Positions 1-11,853 are shown, counted from the first letter of the stretch. The stretch: DNA of 64,000 bases from Pohlia nutans (GCA_022496805.1 CM040086.1:13084501-13148500), one strand, 5' to 3'. Program-made: numbers and translations. The notes: a model not told the origin generated them from the sequence alone.

Positions 1-394
1 AGGGCAATTTACACCTTTTAAAAAAAAAAAACCTTAGTTAGAAGTATCAAGGTAGAGCTTATGAAAACGATTTGCATGGTTCATCTATATCATTGAATGC
101 CTTCGTCATTGTGAAGGAGTGTGTATCTGAATGGATTACTTGATTTTGTGAAATGTGAGACTCGGTTGTAATTGAGCTCTGACCAGTTTCTCTCCTCTAG
201 TGTTTGGTCGCTTTTGAAACATTTATGAGCATTTTGCAGTTAGTTGTCATGTGGCTTGCTAACTTATTTACAGAGTGGTGAAGTTTCTGTTTTTCTAATG
301 CTGATATATCCGATTATTGAAAATCGATAATCATGTCTTGGGGTGGTTTCTGACCTGTATTCCGATGTCGTTATCGCTTGCAGCCTGACACGTG
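1..394. other. No gene recognised, 5' edge of window
   Basis: AT-rich sequence leading up to the tRNA gene. I see no coding potential or repeat that I can name here. Confidence 0.5.
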
Positions 395-465
395 GCACCG
401 GTGGTCTAGTGGTAGAATAGTACCCTGCCACGGTACAGACCCGGGTTCGATTCCCGGCCGGTGCA
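395..465 (+). tRNA. tRNA-Gly (anticodon GCC)
   Basis: The 71-nt sequence folds as a complete tRNA without an intron. The 7-bp acceptor stem pairs GCACCGG with CCGGTGC (458-464), followed by discriminator A at 465. The anticodon stem GTACC/GGTAC encloses loop CTGCCAC, with GCC at 427-429, so it reads glycine GGC/GGU codons. The A-box region (GTGGTCTAGTGG) and the B box GGTTCGATTCC (444-454) are intact internal RNA polymerase III promoter elements. T-runs at 471-474 and 480-484 just downstream can serve as the terminator. The CCA end is not encoded, as expected for a eukaryotic nuclear gene. Confidence 0.97.
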
Positions 466-1974
466 TCGACTTTTGAAACTTTTTGCTTTGGGTATCAAAT
501 TACTTCTTTTGCTGACGATACAGGGTATGTTGCGGTTGGGGGAATCTACTTGACCGGGTATCATTCCAGATATCTCTGTAATGTAAGAGATATTAGTGGG
601 ACCCGTGCCATTGAGCACATTGAGCTTGGGTTGGCTCCTTGACGGATTCCAGTGCGAAACGGTTGAGTGAGACAAACCAAGCTGTATTGTGTAATAGATA
701 TGCGTGTAAATGACTGTCTAATATATAATTACGTGCGGATGAAGCAAATTACTATTCCAAGTGAAGCGAAGTCGCACATAAGCTTACTTGAATATGTTGC
801 AATGTAAATTGAAGGCATAGACGAGGGCATAGATGACAAGAGATTGCTAAATGCTTACTAGAGTACATGAGTTCATTACTTTATAGCATGTTATTCTTTA
901 GTTTAGTTGTAAAAGTACTAATTTAAAAATTTGTACTATTCTTATAAATTGTAAACAAGTGAAGTGTTTTTATATTCTGAAATGTATATTTAAAACATAA
1001 TCGTCTATTTGTGGCCTACTTCTAATTGCTTACAATGTGTTTATATGGTTTTGTAAAATGTGTACTTAACCTCTTGTTTAAGAACTTTAATCTCCTATAT
1101 TTTTCTAATATACTATGCGTCGAGATCAATTCCAAGGAGAATTCTGTTGCGTATAGAATTCAATAAAAAAAATACTCAAAGCACAAATAATGACTTTTCA
1201 AGAAAAAAATGACTCGACAATTTCCAAATTATTCTTTTTGCAACCAAATTTGAAAAAGGAAAAAATTGGCAACATTTTCATGCAATTTGTATGGGTTTGA
1301 ATTTTTAATGTGCTTGGAAGATAAGTGCATGATTATATGGCCAAGTGCAAAAATAGGGAATCGGGTGTTAAAATTGTTTGTACATTGAAAAAAACTTGTA
1401 GAACCTTAATCAAAAGGGTAGGAGACTAGGAGCAGTTTTTAGAATAACATGCACCATTGTGAGACAAAGCCTAGCACTTGTTTCTTCTCAGAGCCAACCA
1501 ACCATGAACAATTGAGATATTTGTGGGAAAAGAAGAGATAAAAGAGATTTGGATAACAATCTATTTAGGAGTTAGTGAAAAAGGAGATTTGAATAGCAAT
1601 CTATTTAGGAATTAGAACAATCAATGACCTTCATCTTAGGCTTCCATCTTATATATAGATACCATGGATGTAAATACCTACAAAATCGTTGAATTGCAAT
1701 CGACTTTCTCTTAACAATATAGAAACACCAACCTATAACTTTTACTTCCACACTTTTATCTTGATTATTATTAGGATTTAACACCTCCCAATTCTATTCT
1801 ACTAACTAGTACTATGAAAAATTCCTACATATAAGGTAAGAAATCTATATGTAATTTTAGACATTAAAAAGTAAGTCATTTAAATTGAAAATATTAACCA
1901 AACACAAAAACTTATAAGAAATGAAAATACTTTTCTTTAGTCCTATAGCATTCAAAAACACTTTTATGAAATAC
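466..1974. other. Intergenic, no gene recognised
   Basis: AT-rich DNA with no supportable coding region. Around 1322-1372 there is a short dispersed repeat (core GATTATATGGCCAAGTGCA) that recurs near 13593 and 17951 in the same orientation. Confidence 0.5.
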
Positions 1975-2920
1975 TTTACATATACAACACAATAGTGTAA
2001 AGGTACTCTAAACTTGTGATTGAGATCCTAATACTTCAAAGTACAACAATTCATTGAAACCTTATTCAAAGATTTCAGACCATATCCAGATACGTTTGGT
2101 ATTAGGATCCTAACACTTTAACTCCAAAAATTCATTCAAACCTTATTCAAAGATTTCAAACCATATCCAGATACGTTTGGTATTGGGATCCTAATACTTC
2201 AAACTCCAACAATTCATTCAAACCTTATTCAATGATTTCAAACCATATCCAGATACGTTTGGTAATCGTTTCAACTTTCAACCCAGGGTACATGTTTCAT
2301 TGTTTGGAATCCCATAAAGAAATGGGAACAAAATCCACTCAATTTCTTTTTTAAATGTCTAAAACATTCCATTCCAATAACAACCACTCGAACCAGATGA
2401 ACACCACAGAAATGGAATTCTTCTCTTAAACCCTACACTTTCTTCCCATTCTCAATCTTCAAGAGAATGGATACCTGATATTGTATCCTTGAATAGTGGA
2501 GGACCCATTCTTTGAAGATTGAGAAGCTTCATTCTTCTACTTTTGAGGTGAAGAATGGACGTGAAGATGGAGTACAAGCCTTCATCTATTCTCCTCTGCA
2601 AGTAAATTCCCTTGTCTGCTACTGTTCTCGTTCTTTGCACTCATTTCAAGGGATGTAACAGCGAAATTTGTGAAGAAAGGCCACCATTGGCTTCTGAATT
2701 CTCCCCCTAAGTTCTCAATCTTCATAAAATCAACTTCTTGGAAACACCGTGACACCCGCAGGCAATCGCAAATTAAGTAGACAAATTTAAAACATGTCAT
2801 TGCTTCACAAACACAACAGACTGTTTCACTAGTTACCAATATGCTACAATTGCTTCACAAACACAAGTTCTGTTTCACTAGTTACCCATTATGCTATAAT
2901 TGCTTCACAAACATACACAC
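1975..2920 (-). pseudogene. Decayed copy of P450 intron 1 with internal tandem repeats
   Basis: This stretch resembles intron 1 of the neighbouring P450 (4430-4670) in the same orientation. Shared landmarks in order are a segment reading CTCTAAACTTGTGA, a GGATCCTA block, a TTTCATTG.TTTGGAATCCCAT block, an ACCACAGAAATG block and GCTTC.CAAACACAA. No P450 exon is recognisable. It also holds about three copies of an ~81-bp tandem repeat (about 2024-2263, anchored on CCATATCCAGATACGTTTGG at 2080, 2161 and 2243). A 50-bp tandem repeat begins ATTGCTTCACAAACA at 2799, 2849 and 2899. The simplest reading is a remnant of a former tandem P450 copy that lost its exons. Confidence 0.5.
2449..2525. repeat. 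Short inverted repeat (hairpin), ~21-bp arms
   Basis: The left arm at 2449-2470 is matched by an inverted arm at 2505-2525 with one single-base indel, leaving a ~34-nt loop. It sits inside the intron-like remnant. It could be a chance fold, a tiny MITE remnant or a small-RNA hairpin; the sequence does not decide. Confidence 0.4.
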
Positions 2921-3082
2921 GCAACAGTTCCGTGGGCATCGATTGATCACTAGGCTTCCATCAACTCCACAAGACAGTGCTGTGCAAAACTTGGATTTTA
3001 TTTATTGGCATGAATCCAGCATTAGTTTCATATGTATATATGGACAGGCTAGATCCTAGGAAGTGGGGATCAAGTTCAAGAG

Positions 3083-5354
3083 CTACTCAGAGTACAAATG
3101 CGCAGGGAGGCGAGACCGGGCAACAACAGAGAGCGGGAACTTGCGCGGCATGGTGACGCCGAACCGCTCCGACATGTCGAGGTCCGCGGCCACCATGCCG
3201 ATCGGCAACGTCATCTCGAACGCCTGCACGAGGCGCGCCACGCCCATCTGCACAAACAGAATGCCCAGCGGCATGCCGGGGCACTGCCGCCGCCCCGCCC
3301 CGAACGGAATCAGCCCCAAGTGGTTGCCTCGCATGTCGATCTCCGGGTGCTCCGTGAACCGCTCCGGATCGAACTCCAGCGGCCGCTCCCACACCTTGGG
3401 GTCGCGCTGAATCGCGTACAGGTTCACGAACAGCTGCGTGCCCGCCGGGAACTCGTAGCCCCACACCGTGGTCCGCTCCGTCGACTCGTGCGGCAGATTC
3501 AGCGGCGCCGGCGGGTACAGCCGGAACGTCTCCTTCACCACCGCCTGCAGCAGCGGAAATCTTCAAATGAGCTAATCATCGCCAAATTGCTACATAACAT
3601 TCCGGTTGACTAATTGATGTACACAGGATTTTTGGAATAATAGAATGGAGTCAAGATTTGTAACCTCTGGTATTGCCTAAGTATCACCTAGGTAAAGATA
3701 CATGTGTGTTAGTACCCTGATATTTCTTATGGACATTAGCAGTAAAAAAGCATCCAGGTTTCTCTTCAAGGGATGGAAAAGTAGCAAAAATGCTGAACTG
3801 TCTTCTGGCAAAAGAAATCACTGACCTGCAGGTACGGCAAGTTGGGGATATCAGTCTCCGTGACGATGCGTTCCGTGCCCACGACGGCGTCGAGCTCGGC
3901 CTGGAGCTTGTTCATGACGTGCGGGTGGCGCAGGAGCTCCGCGATCGCCCATTCGACTGTGTTGCTGGACGTGTCTGTGCCTGCTAGTAGCATGTCCTGG
4001 ATCACGCCCTTGATGGCGTCGTCGTCCAGGTTCCCGTTGCCGCTCTCGTCTGGCGTTGCCAGCAAAATATCCACTAGATCCTCACCTCGCGCCGTGTCCA
4101 TCTTCGCGCCGTTCTTCTTCACGTCCAGAAACTCCTGGAGGAATGCGTCCATGTTGGCCTTCACTTTCTTGAAGTAACGCACGGACCCGGAAACGTGGGT
4201 CGTCCATCTCAACCAGGGCAGAAAGTCTCCCACTACCACTGCGCCTGAAAGCGTAAACAACTCGAAGATCAGCTCCTTGAATCGGTGCGCGTACATCTGC
4301 CCCGCATGGTCCGTCCCGAAAAATCTATCAAGCCACAGCACAGTAGTTGAATCAGAGGAATGTATTCCGGAAAATAAAAAGCAATGCACGATCGAAAAAG
4401 CAGCATTTGGAGAGATTGACTTCCTCTTCTGCGAAACACTTTACATGTACAACATGATAGTGCAAAGATACTCTAAACTTGTGAATCACATGGGATCCTA
4501 CTACTTCCAACTCCCAACAATTCAAACCATATCGAAATGCTTTTTGTACATATTTCATTGCTTTGGAATCCCATCACCAGCTGAAACCACAGAAATGAAA
4601 TTCTTCCCTTAAACCCCTAGATACGTTGGTACTTGCTTCGCAAACACAATGTAATTCCGACGAACAAATTAAAAAGCAATGTGCCAGAGATTGACGAGAC
4701 TCACCGTTTGCCGAGCAGCATACGCGTGATGTTGTTGCTAGCAAGGTGACCCAGCTTGACCGTGAGCATGACAGGCTTCCCATTAACGGAGTCTTCGTAA
4801 ACGGACTTGACCATGAGTTTGAATTCTTCAGTGCGGGGGGGCCGGAACGACTCCATGCGCTTCTGCGTGAAAAGCTCCAGTTGGCAGATCTTGCGCATGT
4901 GGCGCCAATGCGGGCCGTAGGGCGCGATGACGATGTTGCGCCAGTTGTTGGAGAAGATTTTTCCGGCCGCGCTGTGTTGCGGGCGGCTGGCCCACGCCTT
5001 GTCCTGCGTCTTGACGAACTCCTGCGCCGCGTCGACCGTGGACGCGATCACCAGCGAGTGCGCGCCCATGCGGAAGTTCATGATGGGCCCGTACTGCTTC
5101 GACAATTCCCACAGCGTCTGGTGCGGCAGCTCCCCCATCTGGTGCAGGTTTCCTATCAGCGGCAGCCCCCGCGGCCCCGGCGGCAGCTTCCCAGTCCTCC
5201 GCGTCGACCTGGCCGTCATCGCGAACACCAGCGCCGTCACCACGAACGCCACAAACCACCACGGCGACTCCGAAACTTTGCTGCAGAGCGCCATCATCGC
5301 CGCCATCAATTCATCTGCTGAGTAGCACGCCATCACGCACGTACTCTCGATCAC
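3083..5354 (-). CDS. Cytochrome P450 monooxygenase, CYP71 clan (copy A)
   Basis: Predicted ER-anchored haem monooxygenase using NADPH-P450 reductase. The substrate is unknown; the closest resemblance I recognise is to flavonoid 3'-hydroxylase-like (CYP75-type) A-type P450s. There are three exons: 4705-5354, 3826-4324 and 3083-3544, with GT-AG introns (phase 2 after LLGKR, phase 0 after YLQ). A first Met lies at 5354, but I prefer Met at 5333 because it puts the hydrophobic anchor at the usual distance, giving about 529 aa. Visible motifs: N-terminal membrane anchor, LPPGP hinge, I-helix AGTDTSSN, ExxR in KETFRLYPP, PERF in FDPERF, and a canonical haem loop FGAGRRQCPG with Cys about 464. All key residues are present. 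A TATAAAT on the minus strand (5461-5467) lies ~130 bp upstream. Copies B and B' are close paralogues. Confidence 0.9.
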
Positions 5355-5887
5355 CGATCGATCCCTCCCTCAACAATCAGTCCAATTTCTACTCAAAAGC
5401 GCTCGCTCGTGCAGGCACTGCTGCGAGTAGAATGAGCATATTCGGCAAACAAGGGCTTCGATTTATATTCTAAACTAACTGGAACGCAAAGCCCACTGCC
5501 GAGACCAATGCTCACGGGGCTTGCTTTTATCGAAATAATCGTCTGCAATTACCAAATATTGGGAAAAACAAGTGAACTGAAAAGTGATATTTGTGGATGA
5601 ATATAGAAAATCAAGAGTCTAGAATATGCCGGCTGTAGTAAGTGATCGCACTTTCCAAAATAACGAAATGACTACCCTGGTTTGACCGACAAACTGGGGT
5701 CAACGGTTAGTCCTCTGGATGGCGAGTGACACTTGGGAACCTGTGAAGAATATTCAGGCGCACAGACACGAGTTTTATTTACTGGTAGTAGGAAGCTTTC
5801 AGATGTATCCAGTGATTTCTTTTGTATTTCCTTTGGTAGAGTGATGGAATGTAACCAGGTAGAATCATCCATGTATAAGTTCATTCA
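5355..5887. other. Upstream region of P450 copy A
   Basis: It contains the candidate TATA box and otherwise no recognisable gene. It ends at the TTAA of the next transposable element. Confidence 0.5.
5461..5467 (-). promoter_or_regulatory. Possible TATA box of P450 copy A
   Basis: TATAAAT on the minus strand lies about 130 bp before the preferred start codon. It is a motif match only; no transcription start is known. Confidence 0.3.
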
Positions 5888-6215
5888 TTAACCCCTAAAA
5901 GTCCCAGCGTTCAGAAACGATCACAAACAGATTCAGAGCCTTGCAACTTTCTCATACAATTTTGGATGACTTTCATCCAAGTCATGTTTGTAAGACTATT
6001 AAATTCTCTACCAATCACAATAGTTCTCTTGTGATGAGGAGTTGTTGAAAATATTAAAGAGGCCTCCAGCTTCAAGTATGTTAAATTTGTTGGGTAGATT
6101 TTATGCTTGCAATTGTCCTCTCATGTACACCTCATGTACGTTTGAGCCATGCTAATATTTTTTTTTGAGGCTAGCATCTACTTGTGTTCAAAGGATCGGT
6201 ACGTTTAGGGGTTAA
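5888..6215. mobile_element. TTAA-flanked non-autonomous TIR element
   Basis: It begins TTAACCCCTAAAAG and ends GTTTAGGGGTTAA, so the ends are inverted and bounded by TTAA. It is 328 bp and has no coding capacity. A related copy starts at 52331 and is colinear for about 170 bp (shared blocks include GCCTTGCAACTTTCTC and TAAATTCTCTACCAAT). Confidence 0.7.
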
Positions 6216-6321
6216 ATATCTATTATAAGTTACTTTCATCCATATAATTGGTGATGATTATAAATATAACTTTTTAAGAAGAAAAATTGGACGATTTCAT
6301 CCACTATTTTGCTCAATTTTT

Positions 6322-6868
6322 TTAACCCCTAAACGTCCTCACATGCATATAAAATGCAATTAATATGAATATTTAGAACTTGAAGTATGAATAAAAGTTA
6401 TACATTTTTAATTTTAGATTCTATCTATACGGTTAGATCTATGACTGCTATCACTAATAGTTTTTTATAAATTTTGAAACATAAAATAAAAAATTATTTT
6501 TTAATTCAATTAGGAATAACATATTGACAATATGTGGATGAAATTTGTTGTGATGGGTTATAATGTAGTACTTTAGGTGTAGTGATTTTTGGAGATTTTT
6601 TGGATGCTTGATTTTAATAGTTTTTTTTTTCAAGAACACTTTTAGACCAAAATATTCAAGATTTTCGGTGAAACACTACAACACAAAATGAGGCATGATT
6701 TTTTCAAAAATTATTTCCTTTTCGATCGAATCACACATACATGAAGCTAACTTCCCATAAAAAATTCAGTAAAAAAATCACACCACAAAAAGTGCATGAT
6801 GGATGAGAAACTACGGATGAAATCTGTACATCAGGCCAAAAACGCCTGCTTGGGCAGTTAGGGGTTAA
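6322..6868. mobile_element. TTAA-flanked non-autonomous TIR element
   Basis: Ends are TTAACCCCTAAACG and CAGTTAGGGGTTAA; length 547 bp; non-coding. Its right TTAA (6865-6868) is also the left TTAA of the next element. A reverse-orientation fragment of the same family lies near 9480-9780, and a right-end fragment lies just before 52331. Confidence 0.65.
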
Positions 6869-7412
6869 CCCCTAAATGACGGAGGGGGTAAGGGCAAAAC
6901 ATAAATGTGTTATAAAAAATTACTTCTTCAACTTTGATGAAGTTTGGTCCAAAAGAGAAAATGAGGAGCTTGATGTTTGGTAATTTTCCATACGGTCAAA
7001 TATCAAAAAATAGCTTTTTATCATCTCATAATGAATTTAGAAGCATTTAACTTCAAATATTTATAAGAATCACAAATTTTATTTTTAGAATTTGAAATTT
7101 TGTATGATTTGTTAAAACTAGACATTCTATTCTAAAATCGAAAATTGCAAATTTTTCAACGGAGAGAACATCATTACTTTCCCCAAATAGTAAGTTTTCT
7201 AACACTAGACAATGTAGAAGTGTTTTTCTTTGAAATTTCTCCTAGGTGGAGTTTAACTTGGATTGACATGATTCAAATTGGGTTGGAAATTAAACTTGAT
7301 TACCTGTTTAAAAATGTTTTTTATTTTCTATAAAAATGTTTTTTCTATTTCGGGCAGCCCATAAAAAAAGGGCAGAGACCATAAAATGGTTGATCCGTCA
7401 CTTAGAGGTTAA
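6865..7412. mobile_element. TTAA-flanked non-autonomous TIR element
   Basis: Left end TTAACCCCTAAATGACGG, right end CCGTCACTTAGAGGTTAA; 548 bp; non-coding. Fragments of the same family occur at about 18800-19163 (left-truncated) and 48527-48870 (right-truncated). Confidence 0.65.
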
Positions 7413-7701
7413 TATAAGATTCTGGTTTAAACTCACCCACAGAAAAAAGTTTCACTGGACGTACCATTGAAAATTCATTTACATGCACTGACTGAATGGT
7501 ATAGTCAATTCTGTGGGTCAAACCCTGACCGAGTTCGTTCTTCCAGATTGCTCAATCTAAAGGATCTGATCATATTCTTTCATTCGCTCAATTGTCTCTC
7601 ACAACAAGCATCTACTCAGGTGAACAGGATAATTATGCCTTTATGCACAATAAGTCACTGTCTTCTAGACTCTGATTTTATAAGTGGTGATGACATGATA
7701 A

Positions 7702-8175
7702 TAAGGGCCTCTTTACACTAGAGACAAGAAGCCATTAGGAGAGAAATTTCAACCAATGGGAGGCTTAGAAATCGAGAAAACCAAAGAATGTTATCTTACA
7801 TCCAAAATTTTTAGTCCAAGGGATGGAAGGAGGAGAAAATGACATGAACAACACTCAGTTTGTTCTTCATGGCAACAAAAGTGCACATTTTTCAAGCCTT
7901 GTCCGGATTTTGCATCAAGCTCACCTCAAGAGGTGTAACTAACGCAAAATCTGGGGGTCCGTTTGGCCAAAATTCTCACAACTAATCATTTTTTATTTTT
8001 TAAGAAATATGTAAGAACTTTATTTTTAAAAATCAGCACTTTATTTTGTGGCCCCTTCTCACTTTACACTATATCCAAAGGCTGTCAAGTTCAAAGATTG
8101 GCTTCTCAAGAATGAGCCATGGCCCTTGTGAGGTTTTCTCTACGGCTTCTTTCCTTTAGTGTAAAGAGGCCTTAA
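7702..8175. mobile_element. Tourist-like MITE (PIF/Harbinger type)
   Basis: Inverted ends GGGCCTCTTTACACTAG and CTTTAGTGTAAAGAGGCC are bounded by TAA. Non-coding, about 470 bp. The TAA/TTA site and GGGCC start match Tourist-type elements of the PIF/Harbinger superfamily. The right TAA is shared with the neighbour. Confidence 0.65.
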
Positions 8176-8530
8176 GGGTTGCTTCACACTATGACCGAAG
8201 GTCGAGAGTCCATCGATTTCCACCAATCAAATTGCAAGAAACCAAGAGTTTAGCCTCTCGACCCTTAACACTAGAGGCGAAAGTCCAAAGGTTGTCACCC
8301 TCCAAAATGCCTCCATGGCAACACGTTTTTGACCAAGGTGACGGACTCTTGAAGGAAGTTTGAGTCGAATAGGAATGGAAACCCAAACTCAAACAATTTT
8401 TTTGCATAAAAAATCAAAACTATATTTTAATGCCTATTTTCAGTAAAAAAAAATTGGACTCTCACAAATGTTTGGCCACTCAATTCCATGGCCTCTTGAC
8501 TTGGACGGCCCTAGTGTGAAGCGGCCCTAA
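8173..8530. mobile_element. Tourist-like MITE (PIF/Harbinger type)
   Basis: Begins TAA-GGGTTGCTTCACACTA and ends TAGTGTGAAGCGGCCC-TAA, a 3-bp TAA duplication with about 18-bp TIRs. The same family is at 27954-28313 and 44704-45054. Confidence 0.75.
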
Positions 8531-8849
8531 GCCAGGGGTTATGTGTTCAATCTGGACATTGAATTCAAAATGGGAGGAAGTAGGTTATGGTCGTTTCGGA
8601 TGCCTTCTTATCCGTTCTTCGCTTCTAACTTAATGGATCCCTGATATTTGCAATCTGCACGGAGTAGTACCTGAAAGTCACATATGCTTTTTCTTCATTT
8701 TCTAAATATGTTTATTTTCTCTGCCCCACCTAGTGGAAACACCTCGTTTTCAAGGAGTTACATGGCTAAACAGTACAAACAAGGTGTAAATGTAAACCTA
8801 GGATAAATATTAAGGCAGAGACCATGGCAGAGACTACGCAACTAGCCAC

Positions 8850-8881
<32 letters not shown>

Positions 8882-8925
8882 GTTGTTGTTGTTGTTATTG
8901 TTATTGTTATTGTTATTATATTAAT
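8850..8925. repeat. Trinucleotide microsatellite (TTA)n/(TTG)n
   Basis: An uninterrupted TTA run grades into TTG and then TTATTG repeats. Confidence 0.95.
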
Positions 8926-9097
8926 AGTACGGGAGCATGTCCAATGCTAAACCCCTGAACGTCACAGCATTTAGTTTCTCGACTACTAACGAATTCAAAC
9001 TCACCTTAAATTTTCATCAATGTTTGGATGGAAGTCATCCAAGCATTTGGAGATACTTCATCGATAAATTCTTGTCTTATCCAATGGGTGAATTCCC

Positions 9098-9411
9098 AGG
9101 GAGTGCACTCTTCAAGTACTGTAATTATACACGTGCGTGCACAACAAGGGTATTGTTTAAAACAAGCATGTACAAAATGTACTTATGGAAGACATATTTC
9201 AATCGAACGAAAAATAGATATACATGGGGCTTGGAGTTTAATTCCAGATTTTTAGCCCATGTGTACATATAGAATTGTATTTTGAGGCGGTGAAATTTGT
9301 ACATATATTGCTTGATTTTAGCCAAATAGAAAATGCATACAGGGGTGTTTTATAAAGGGAGATGCACGCACGTGATTCCTGACTTTATTGAATAGTGCAC
9401 TCCTTGAGGGT
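9098..9411. mobile_element. MITE-like element with imperfect TIRs
   Basis: Left GGAGTGCACTCTTCAAGTA and an inner CACGTGCGTGCA block are mirrored at the right (TGCACGCACGTG ... TAGTGCACTCCTTGAGGG), giving ~40-bp imperfect inverted ends around a ~310-bp non-coding unit. Class not assigned. Confidence 0.5.
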
Positions 9412-9479
9412 GGATTTGGTAATATTTGAGTTCATATTTTTTTTCTTAAATTACTAATGTAGAAGTATGTCAAGTTGTT

Positions 9480-9780
9480 GACCAAGACAAAATCGCATTG
9501 ACTATAGTTCAAAAGTGGCCTAGCAAAAATGAGGTCATAGATTTAAGTAGCACAAAATTTTCAAAGAATCACCACATTAAGAGTATCTCATTTTAATTCA
9601 CTCCAACAAACTTTACTAAAAAAATGTCAATGTTTTGTCTTTAATCAAATTTAGAAGGAAATATTAATTTTAACTTTCAAATTTTATAATTAAATATTAG
9701 TGATAGTATTAGTGAATCAAACCGTACGGATGGAATCTAAAATCAAAATTTAGAACTTTCATTTGTATATCAATTCCAGA
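9480..9780 (-). mobile_element. Fragment of the 6322-6868 element family, reversed
   Basis: Read on the minus strand it aligns with 6390-6560: shared blocks include TTTTAGATTC.ATC, ACGGTT and TATCACTAATA. Both ends are missing. Confidence 0.5.
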
Positions 9781-9994
9781 ATATTCTTCTAATTAGTACT
9801 TTAGAATGATTTTTTTTAAATCATCAATTCTCGGGGGCCTTGGTTTTGAGGGAATAATAGAAAAACTTTAGATATTGTACATCAAAAAATAAATGGATTA
9901 GTATTTTGAAAAGTGATTGGCTTTGCGAGGCTAAATTCCCCCTATTGCGTTGGCTTTAGAAAATTGTATCAATGTGTAGAGTCAAGGAAGGGGG

Positions 9995-10417
9995 TTAAGG
10001 TATGTTCGCACCTGGCCTTAGAGGTGGTCTTACAAGGGGGTCTTACATCTTTAAAAAAGTGTGTGTTCCCACCTACATTCTTTAGTAATTACCAATCCTA
10101 CATGGATGTACACATGGCACACTTTTAAGAATGGGTATTAGCTAACATTTAGGGGGACAACAAATATTTGAGCAATAGTAAGCAATTGTTAAGGGAGCAC
10201 CAAAATAGGAAATATTCCCTAGTTTTTAACACTAAAGAATGGTCTTAGCTAATGTGGCACTTGAGGGGCCATTACGTAATCTCCCTACTATTGCTAACAC
10301 CTTTCCGAACCTCATTGATGACACCTTTCCTACAAAGAAGGTATTTTTCCCAAAATTGTGGGGGTGTTAAATTTTTATCCACGGTCTTTGCAAAGGCCAA
10401 GTGCGAACGGGCCTTTA
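9995..10417. mobile_element. Tourist-like MITE with TTA target duplication
   Basis: The left end after TTA (9995-9997) reads AGGTATGTTCGCACCTGGCC. The right end mirrors it as GGCCAAGTGCGAACGGGCCT before TTA (10415-10417). Non-coding, ~420 bp. Confidence 0.65.
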
Positions 10418-10523
10418 GTTTCGGCAACTTGGGTCTAAGTGCCATTTGTGCTATAGGAGTTGAAATCAACTGATTGAAATCATCCTAGGTCAGCCATGTG
10501 GCATGAATTTGTCAACTTACAAT

Positions 10524-10538
10524 GGGGGGGGGGGGGGG
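10524..10538. repeat. G15 homopolymer
   Basis: Fifteen consecutive G on the plus strand in an AT-rich context. It is prone to slippage and to assembly length error. Confidence 0.95.
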
Positions 10539-10789
10539 AAACAACCAGCACGTGCATTAACTTAAAGGAAATTTGAGGCGTTTAAAGAACTGCGAGTTCT
10601 CATGCAAAAAATCAATAAAAAATTAAATTATTACAAAAAAATTTAAAATAAAGTTAAAATGTTAAAAAAACTGTAATTTGTTAAATCATTCAAAAATTTT
10701 GAAATGTTGAAAAATTATGATTTATTAAATCAATTAAATATGTCTAAATGTTATAAATAAATAAATAAATAAATTTGAGAAGCTGTCTA

Positions 10790-11290
10790 TCTTGTTCGTC
10801 TCTTAGAGACAGCTTGTCCGTCTATTTAACGGCATGTCTGCCTCTTGGCTACAACCAATGGTTCACCCGACGGCCTATAGGCCGTATCGGTCCCTTAGCG
10901 ATGGCAAGTGGACCCGTCTCTTTGATGAACAATTTTTTTGCTCGATGGCTATGTCGTTTAGTGTGCCAATATGTCCCTTGTCGATGGCTAGTGTGACAAA
11001 CTTGTCCTTTGACAAACAGCTAATAAATAATGACGACAAATTTGTCTTGTCCCGACGTCCCATTGCGACAACTAGTGGACGACTAATCCGCACACTCTAT
11101 AGCTTATTCGTCAATTTAGCAACGGCCATGCCGTTCACCCAACAACCTTTTCATTCATTGGCAACGGCCAATCCGTCCATACAACGGTGAATCCGTCCTT
11201 TAACGGTCCCGGCTAATCCATCCACTCGACCGCTAGTTTTTCCCTTGGCAAGGGCTAGGCCGTCTATTCGATGGCTTGGCCGTCCTTAGC
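10790..11290. repeat. Degenerate ~20-bp minisatellite
   Basis: A quasi-periodic unit approximating CGATGGCTAGTCCGTCCTT recurs about ten or more times with drift, for example AACGGCCATGCCGTTCACC, AACGGCCAATCCGTCCATA and CGATGGCTTGGCCGTCCTTA. It is GC-richer than its surroundings. No coding frame is convincing across it. Confidence 0.6.
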
Positions 11291-11437
11291 ATAATTTGTT
11301 CATTTTTATTCATTCCAACTAACATTCGTTTCTCCAATCAAGAAAGAGAATTTCTAATTTTAGTATCGTCTAATCCAAATTCTAATTTGAAAATAATTTA
11401 TTTTTCTATATACATAGTTGTATTTGTATTTGTAAAG

Positions 11438-11526
11438 ATACATACACATGTATGTATATACATCCATATTTATCCATATATATGTACATGGTAATATAAT
11501 ATATCTGTTGTATCCATGTATACCTG

Positions 11527-11568
<42 letters not shown>

Positions 11569-11799
11569 TATATATATATATTTATATATATATGTTTATA
11601 TATATATATGTTTATATATATATATATTTATATATATATATATGTTTATATATATATATTTATATATATATATACATATATATGTTTATAGATGTGTGTA
11701 GGTCCATAGATTTGTCCATATATAGCCATATATATTCATGTATATTATTATACATGTACATGAATATATGTTTAGATGTGTATATGTGTTTATATGTAC

Positions 11800-11853
<54 letters not shown>

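Noticed and set aside
406..675. Minus-strand open frame over the tRNA
   Set aside because: The CTGRESNPGL stretch is just the antisense translation of the tRNA B-box region.
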